In this document: positions 4,194 to 5,379 of the stretch, one piece after another
How positions within the stretch are numbered: position 1 is the stretch's first letter
Layout of the letters: the number at the start of each line of letters is the position of its first letter
Source of the DNA: Candidatus Altimarinota bacterium
Lineage (GTDB): Bacteria; Patescibacteriota; Gracilibacteria; UBA1369; LOWO2-01-FULL-3
Length of the DNA: 5,379 nucleotides
Direction: 5' to 3'
Assembly: GCA_029939035.1 (NCBI GenBank)
Contig: JAOZTS010000005.1
Coordinates: forward strand, 1-5,379
The notes under the pieces: generated by a model
The model's database searches: none
Told to the model about the DNA's origin: nothing
Seen by the model: only the letters and a program-made list of their open reading frames with translations
Made by a program: the position numbers and the translations under genes

Positions 4194-5379
4194 CTATGCC
4201 GTTCTTTTGAACCAACTCTTTATTTTATCCATAACCCCCTTTTTCGTTTTTTCCACGCTCTCCATTGCCGGGATTGGTGGTGGCTCTTCTCTTGGCATTC
4301 GATCATCGGTCATCGAGAAATATTCAGGAACCTGGATATCCTCACTTTCGTTTCTCGGTATATCATAAACCGATGGAATTGCGTCTGCTGGGATTGCTGG
4401 TGGTCTTTTCCTATCTGCCATCATTTTTCCGAGTATTGGTTTGATTTCTGGTAGTGGTGCTGATCCATACATTGGTATAGTTTCCTCAGCAATTATTTGG
4501 TCATCTTCTACCGGGATTGGTGGTGGCTCTTCTCTTTGCATTCGATTATCTGTCATTGAGAAATATTCAGGAACCTGGATATCCTCACTTTCGTTTCTCG
4601 GTATATCATAAACCGATGGAATTGCGTCTGCTGGGATTGCTGGTGGTCTTTTCCTATCTGCCATCATTTTTCCGAGTATTGGTTTGATTTCTGGTAGTGG
4701 TGCTGATCCATACGCTTTTGGAGCAATCATTTTTGATAAAAGTATGTCTTCCTCTTTAATTTCATGAACTATTGCGTCTCTTGGAATTGGTGGTGGAGTT
4801 TTTCGGTTGGCCATCATTTCTCCTAATACTGGTTTTAGCTCTGGGATTGGCGCTGATCCAAATGCTTTTGGCGGAGCTGGTGCTTCTGTTGCAAGCATGC
4901 TCTTTCTTTCCTTGTCTTTTTCTATTGTTCTTTCAGCATGCATTGGGACTTCTTTTACTCTAACTAATCTTTCATGAAGTATTAGGGTTGCTTTTGAAAC
5001 GTATGATCCTTTGTCTGCATGTGATAATTCCTTTTTTTTCTTAAAGTATTTTGACAAACCATTGTATTCAATTCCATTTTTGATTAGGGGGGATACGGAT
5101 CTTTGGAATGCAAGAACAAAGTTAAGAACTCCATTTCCTCCAAAAATTTCATCATAACTTGCATGTCCTTCACTAATCATTCTTTTTAATCCGATATATG
5201 AACAATAATCTGGTTGATAAGTAAGAACTTTTATTATGGCAAAATTTCTTTTAGAATTTGGAAATTGAGATGAATCTATATGTTTCTCAAGACTGTTTAG
5301 TGCATTGGCTGCTAATAATTTTTCGTTGTACCAATTAGCTCCATTGTTTACATCTCTATGAGGTTCTTTGTCAGCTTCT
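4194..5379 (-). CDS. Unrecognised proline-rich repeat protein, N-terminus beyond the window
   Basis: The frame ends at TAG (4194-4196) and stays open to the right edge. The ATG at 5178-5180 is not a safe start, because 66 further codons with ordinary protein-like sequence (including NEKLLAANALNSLEKHID) precede it without a stop. About 394 residues are visible. The N-terminal half looks globular and alpha-helical, with a basic stretch YFKKKKELSH. The C-terminal half contains three modules of the form [YF]GSAP[LI]PE[IL]KP[IV]LG, MMA[DN]RK, PP[AP]IP, DAI. Two of them are followed by a Tyr- and acid-containing spacer and REEPPPIP. The last 18 residues (KTKKGVMDKIKSWFKRTA) could form a basic amphipathic helix. 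I do not recognise the family. PPPIP-type motifs suggest short binding sites for a partner. It converges on the lipoprotein gene with a 15-nt gap. Confidence 0.85.
   Translation of the reverse strand, partial: EADKEPHRDVNNGANWYNEKLLAANALNSLEKHIDSSQFPNSKRNFAIIKVLTYQPDYCSYIGLKRMISEGHASYDEIFGGNGVLNFVLAFQRSVSPLIKNGIEYNGLSKYFKKKKELSHADKGSYVSKATLILHERLVRVKEVPMHAERTIEKDKERKSMLATEAPAPPKAFGSAPIPELKPVLGEMMANRKTPPPIPRDAIVHEIKEEDILLSKMIAPKAYGSAPLPEIKPILGKMMADRKRPPAIPADAIPSVYDIPRNESEDIQVPEYFSMTDNRMQREEPPPIPVEDDQIIAEETIPMYGSAPLPEIKPILGKMMADRKRPPAIPADAIPSVYDIPRNESEDIQVPEYFSMTDDRMPREEPPPIPAMESVEKTKKGVMDKIKSWFKRTA
4268..4470 (-). repeat. Near-identical repeat unit, downstream copy (period 243 bp)
   Basis: This 203-bp unit matches 4511-4713 with only four mismatches, at 4294, 4304, 4308 and 4314. 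From 4315 to 4470 (156 bp) the two copies are identical. It encodes the module from YGSAP to REEPPPIP. The mismatches give Pro/Gln and Asp/Asn changes plus two silent changes. Confidence 0.95.
4511..4713 (-). repeat. Near-identical repeat unit, upstream copy (period 243 bp)
   Basis: This partner copy of 4268-4470 is offset by exactly 243 bp (81 codons), so the frame is kept. A 40-bp unlike segment (4471-4510) separates the copies. The near identity, including silent positions, points to a recent duplication or to gene conversion. Confidence 0.95.
4770..4862 (-). repeat. Diverged third copy of the GSAP/PPxIP module
   Basis: These 31 codons encode FGSAPIPELK, PVLGEMMANRK and TPPPIPRDAI, clearly homologous to the start of the two downstream units but diverged in protein and DNA. 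The next module begins 50 residues later, not 81, and this copy lacks the Tyr/Asp spacer and the REEPPPIP end. It looks like an older, shorter form of the module. Confidence 0.85.

Noticed and set aside
3934..4215. Minus-strand frame across the lipoprotein 3' end
   Set aside because: It overlaps the ends of two well-supported genes in another frame and has no start context or domain.
4197..4215. Terminator hairpin between the convergent genes (GTTC-TTTT-GAAC near 4201-4212)
   Set aside because: The stem is only 4 bp, lies inside the coding end of the minus-strand gene, and has no adjoining T-tract in a useful orientation.
4268..4713. CRISPR array or mobile-element terminal repeats
   Set aside because: The repeats are direct, 203 bp long, only two in number, in frame and inside a coding sequence; there are no short regular repeats with unique spacers.
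4772..4963. Plus-strand hydrophobic 63-codon frame
   Set aside because: The leucine-rich translation is the antisense of Lys/Glu/Pro-rich codons in the repeat protein, not a real membrane peptide.
1..5379. Alternative genetic code with TGA as sense
   Set aside because: All six genes end in TAA or TAG, which first suggested TGA reassignment, but no gene needs an in-frame TGA to be complete and six stops are too few to argue from.

Overview
The window comes from an AT-rich bacterial genome. It holds six protein genes and no RNA genes, IS elements or CRISPR arrays. A lipoprotein signal peptide and sigma70-like promoters indicate a bacterium. No visible gene start has a clear Shine-Dalgarno motif, and the acidic lipoprotein resembles those of candidate-phyla (Patescibacteria-type) genomes. 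That taxonomic hint is weak and I do not assign a lineage. The left part (to about 1650) looks clearly AT-richer than the transporter gene at 1968-3113, so the segment may be of mixed origin.

Layout: (1) 3-695 (+), the 3' part of a TauE/SafE-type permease, cut by the window edge. (2) 692-1582 (-), a sulfotransferase-like protein, convergent with the permease and overlapping it at the stop codons. (3) 1583-1720, a compact divergent control region with two back-to-back promoters and two inverted repeats. (4) 1721-1957 (+), a small CsoR/RcnR-family (DUF156) repressor with the Cys-x-Cys ligand pattern of persulfide sensors (CstR type). (5) 1968-3113 (+), a ten-helix membrane protein, probably of the TehA/SLAC1/Ssu1 (TDT) transporter fold, 10 nt behind the repressor. 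(6) 3168-4178 (+), a lipoprotein with an acidic stalk. (7) 4194-5379 (-), the C-terminal part of an unrecognised proline-rich repeat protein that runs off the right edge and carries a nearly identical 243-bp-period duplication.

Most coherent reading: 1-3113 is a sulfur-related locus. A thiol-based repressor sits on an operator inside its own promoter and controls a TDT-type exporter in the same operon. A PAPS-type sulfotransferase homologue is divergently transcribed, and a TauE/SafE permease lies beyond it. In Staphylococcus, CstR likewise controls genes that include a TauE permease. The sulfur assignment rests on family resemblance and residue patterns, not on a demonstrated substrate. The lipoprotein and the repeat protein have no evident link to this theme.
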